7,283 nucleotides of DNA from Nitrososphaerota archaeon (lineage in GTDB: Archaea; Thermoproteota; Nitrososphaeria; Nitrososphaerales; Gagatemarchaeaceae), in the NCBI GenBank assembly GCA_005877365.1, contig VBPP01000120.1:1-7283 (forward strand), written 5' to 3'. The first letter of the stretch is position 1. Every line of letters begins with the position of its first letter. Positions 5,533-7,283 of the stretch are shown here, piece by piece. A program made the translations under genes and the position numbers. The notes beneath the pieces were generated by a model that ran no database searches, was not told where the DNA came from, and worked only from the letters and a program-made list of their open reading frames with translations.

Positions 5533-6096
5533 GTGCCGCTCTTTGACCGACGGCAGGAGTATTCATGGCCGGCCACCAGGCTCGAACGAGTCCAGCTCCT
5601 GCCAGAGCAGAAACAATACTCATTGGATGAGATACTCGTCCTCAATCTGGGCTTCAGGGTCGTCGGTGGGGCGAGGGAGGCATTCAATCCCGACGTCTGG
5701 ACAGTAGCATGAGAAGACTTCGACAAGACCCTCAGGCTCACGGCCAGGACCGCGATCCTCGCTTCAAGGGGTCCATTCCCGAAGAGGCTGACTGAGCCAC
5801 AGAAGGAGGTGAGGAAGGCGTCCTTCTACTGGAGCAGGGACCCAGACCTCCCATACAGGATATGGCCGCTGATCGTACCGGAGGAAGGGGGACCAACGAA
5901 GATACCCCTTAGCGTCGAGGATGCGAAGACGCAGATGTTCGACTTCTTCAAACGCTTCGAACTCGCCGGTGGTTCGCTCGGGAGAGGCTCCCACAGAATC
6001 GCGGCCTCCGTCACAGTAAAGTGGGGGCGGCACAGCTACATCGAAAAGGGCCAGGTGGAGGGAAGGTCGAGACCGGTTGTGGTAAGGATTGAGTGA
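5533..6096 (+). pseudogene. Unrecognised conserved-looking gene split by one in-frame TGA
   Basis: One reading frame runs from GTG 5533 (or 5518) to TGA 6094-6096 with a single internal stop, TGA at 5710-5712. On both sides the codons are C/G-ending and protein-like: before it, DEILVLNLGFRVVGGAREAF and NPDVWTVA; after it, EDFDKTLRLTARTAILASRG, then RKASFYWSRDPDLPYRIWPL and a soluble C-terminal half ending in VVVRIE. The 32 codons between the TGA and the next possible start (GTG 5809) are clearly coding, so this is one gene of about 187 codons rather than two. A nonsense change from TGG, CGA or GGA, a sequencing error, or UGA recoding are the options; no selenocysteine element can be seen. I recognise no family, no membrane segment and no cysteine cluster. 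Its end overlaps the osmC-like start by 8 bases, suggesting co-transcription. Confidence 0.6.
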
Positions 6097-6517
6097 AGGT
6101 GACTGGGATGCGGAGGTCCAGTGGGCGGGGAAGATGCTCTTTCTCGGTTCCGACGACAGAGGCCACACTCTAGTCTACGATTCGAGCGAAGACGGAGTCG
6201 GGAGGGGGATCGGCCCCATGCGTTCCCTCCTCACTTCCCTCGGTGCCTGCTCCGGGATGGACGTGGTCGCCCTGCTCAACAAGAGAAGACAGAAGCTGGC
6301 CTCACTCAGGGTCCTCCTGAAGGGGGAGCGACCCCAATCTGGATATCCGCGCCCCTACAAGGCGATCGAGGTGAAGTACATCCTCTCGGGGGAGAGCCTG
6401 AAGAAGGAGGACGTCGATGAAGCAGTCGAGCAGAGCATGTTGAAGTTCTGCAGCGTGGCCGCAACACTTAGGCCCGGCGTCAAGATAACATACTCCTACG
6501 AGCTCCTTCCGGCCTAG
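6089..6517 (+). CDS. OsmC/Ohr-family protein
   Basis: A 142-residue protein, the usual length for the OsmC family. Members are cytosolic dimers; the better-known ones reduce organic hydroperoxides with two cysteines, and others have unknown substrates. Visible features are the N-terminal strand EVQWAGKM (9-16), GPMRSLLTSLGACSGMD (42-58) with the first reactive Cys at 54, and SMLKFCSVAATL (116-127) with the second Cys at 121, followed by a YSYEL ending typical of the archaeal YhfA-like branch. Both cysteines are present, so peroxidase chemistry is possible. The TTG start at 6089 gives the normal N-terminus; no ATG or GTG is available nearby in frame. It overlaps the interrupted gene upstream by 8 bases and stops 1 base before the end of the opposite-strand dehydrogenase. 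Confidence 0.9.
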   Translation: MSEGDWDAEVQWAGKMLFLGSDDRGHTLVYDSSEDGVGRGIGPMRSLLTSLGACSGMDVVALLNKRRQKLASLRVLLKGERPQSGYPRPYKAIEVKYILSGESLKKEDVDEAVEQSMLKFCSVAATLRPGVKITYSYELLPA

Positions 6518-6518
6518 C

Positions 6519-7283
6519 TCAGAGGGTGAGAACTATCTTGCCGAAGTGCTCGCTCCTCTCCATCCTCTCCTGCGCGGCGCGGGCGTCCTTCAGCGGGTAG
6601 ACGCTGTCAACCACCTTCTTCAGCTTTCCACCTCTGAAGAGCTCGACCACCTTCAGCAACTCACCCTTGCTCCCCATATAGCTCCCATGGAGACTCAACT
6701 CCCTACTAAACACGTACCTCACGTCTGTGACTCCCTCGGCCCCGGTCGTTGCCCCGCAGGTGACGAGCCTTCCGCCCTTTGCTAGGCTCCTCAGGCTCTT
6801 TTCCCACGTTGCCTCGCCAACATGCTCGACCACGACATCTACCCCACGCTTCCCCGTCAGCTTCCTCGCCTCCTCGGCGATGTCCTGAGTCCGGTGGTTT
6901 ATCGTCTGGTCGGCGCCGAGTTCCTTGGCTTTCACTAGTTTCTCATCCTCACCCGCCGTCGCTATCACATTCGCGCTGTAGAGCTTCGCGACCTGAATCG
7001 CGGCCGAGCCCACCCCAGACCCAGCACCCAGGACGAGGACGCTCTCGCCCGCCTGAACCCGCGCCTTGTTCACGAGCATGTGATACGCGGTGAGGAAGAC
7101 GAGCGGGAACGAGGCCGCCTCTACAAAGTCCATCGCACTCGGTTTTGCGATCAGGTTCGTCCTCGGAACCTTCACCAGCTCGGCGTACCCACCGTCCACC
7201 TCGTAACCCACAATTGCGTAGAAACGGCACTGGTTGTCCATACCGAGGAGGCACTTTTCGCACCTTCCGCAGCTGATACCGGG
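6519..7283 (-). CDS. Zinc-type medium-chain alcohol dehydrogenase/reductase, partial
   Basis: The C-terminal 254 residues of a minus-strand gene whose N-terminus lies beyond the right edge. Medium-chain dehydrogenases oxidise alcohols or reduce aldehydes, quinones or enoyl-CoA esters with NAD(P)H. The first visible residues are the structural-zinc lobe, CGRCEKC followed by the fourth Cys in MDNQC (codons at 7271-7227), so the ATG at 7241 is internal. Then come GYEVDGGYAELVKVP, AASFPLVFLTAYHML, the nucleotide-binding LGAGSGVGSAAIQVAK (7031-6984), a GADQTINH segment, VDVVVEHVGEATWEKS and a C-terminal FGKIVLTL. The pattern resembles archaeal and Chloroflexi-type zinc-binding dehydrogenases, including some annotated as acryloyl-CoA reductases. 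The substrate cannot be decided because the catalytic-zinc residues are outside the window. It converges on the osmC-like gene with a single base between stops. Confidence 0.92.
   Translation of the reverse strand, partial: PGISCGRCEKCLLGMDNQCRFYAIVGYEVDGGYAELVKVPRTNLIAKPSAMDFVEAASFPLVFLTAYHMLVNKARVQAGESVLVLGAGSGVGSAAIQVAKLYSANVIATAGEDEKLVKAKELGADQTINHRTQDIAEEARKLTGKRGVDVVVEHVGEATWEKSLRSLAKGGRLVTCGATTGAEGVTDVRYVFSRELSLHGSYMGSKGELLKVVELFRGGKLKKVVDSVYPLKDARAAQERMERSEHFGKIVLTL

Noticed and set aside
5390..5707. 105-residue plus-strand frame over the gap after isocitrate lyase
   Set aside because: It has Ser/Arg-rich shadow composition and overlaps the better-supported frame at 5533-6096, which has coding-like codons.
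5809..6096. Separate 95-residue gene starting at GTG 5809
   Set aside because: The 32 codons before it are coding in the same frame and join it to the upstream half, so it is better read as the second half of an interrupted gene.
1..7283. CRISPR array, insertion sequence or attachment site
   Set aside because: No regularly spaced direct repeats, transposase-like protein or terminal inverted repeats were seen; the only duplication is the zinc-ribbon gene pair.

Overview
The window reads as a moderately GC-rich archaeal chromosome segment. The reasons are A/T-rich TATA-like boxes upstream of several genes, GGTGAT- and GGAGG-type ribosome sites, heavy use of TTG and GTG starts, frequent AGG/AGA arginine codons, and protein types common in Thermoproteota-like archaea. 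The lineage cannot be fixed from this sequence; a thermophilic or soil Thermoproteota relative is only a guess.

Layout. Positions 2-346 hold the C-terminal end of an M3-family oligoendopeptidase. At 374-1492 is an M29-like (COG2309) aminopeptidase homologue that seems to have lost its metal ligands. The 1493-2464 interval has no large gene. It carries two short paralogous six-cysteine zinc-ribbon proteins (1695-1835 and 2114-2284). Between them, on the opposite strand, is a probable 55-residue single-span membrane protein (1826-1993). Next comes a glyoxylate-shunt operon: malate synthase A (2465-4093) overlaps isocitrate lyase (4090-5367) by 4 bases. After a 165-base gap there is an unrecognised gene (5533-6096) split by one in-frame TGA. 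It overlaps an OsmC-family gene (6089-6517). That gene converges, with a 1-base gap, on a zinc-type medium-chain dehydrogenase running off the right edge on the minus strand (6519-7283).

How the genes fit together. Malate synthase and isocitrate lyase would form the glyoxylate bypass, allowing growth on acetate, fatty acids or other C2-yielding substrates. The malate synthase looks intact. The isocitrate lyase aligns with bacterial AceA almost end to end but lacks an in-frame block of about 30 residues containing the catalytic KKCGH loop, so the bypass as written should not work. This is the strongest anomaly in the window. Together with the interrupted gene at 5533-6096 and the ligand-poor M29 homologue, it suggests gene decay, repurposing of enzyme scaffolds, or assembly errors; read-level checks would separate these. 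The two zinc ribbons and the small membrane protein are the best candidates for an undescribed local module, but no function can be read from the sequence.
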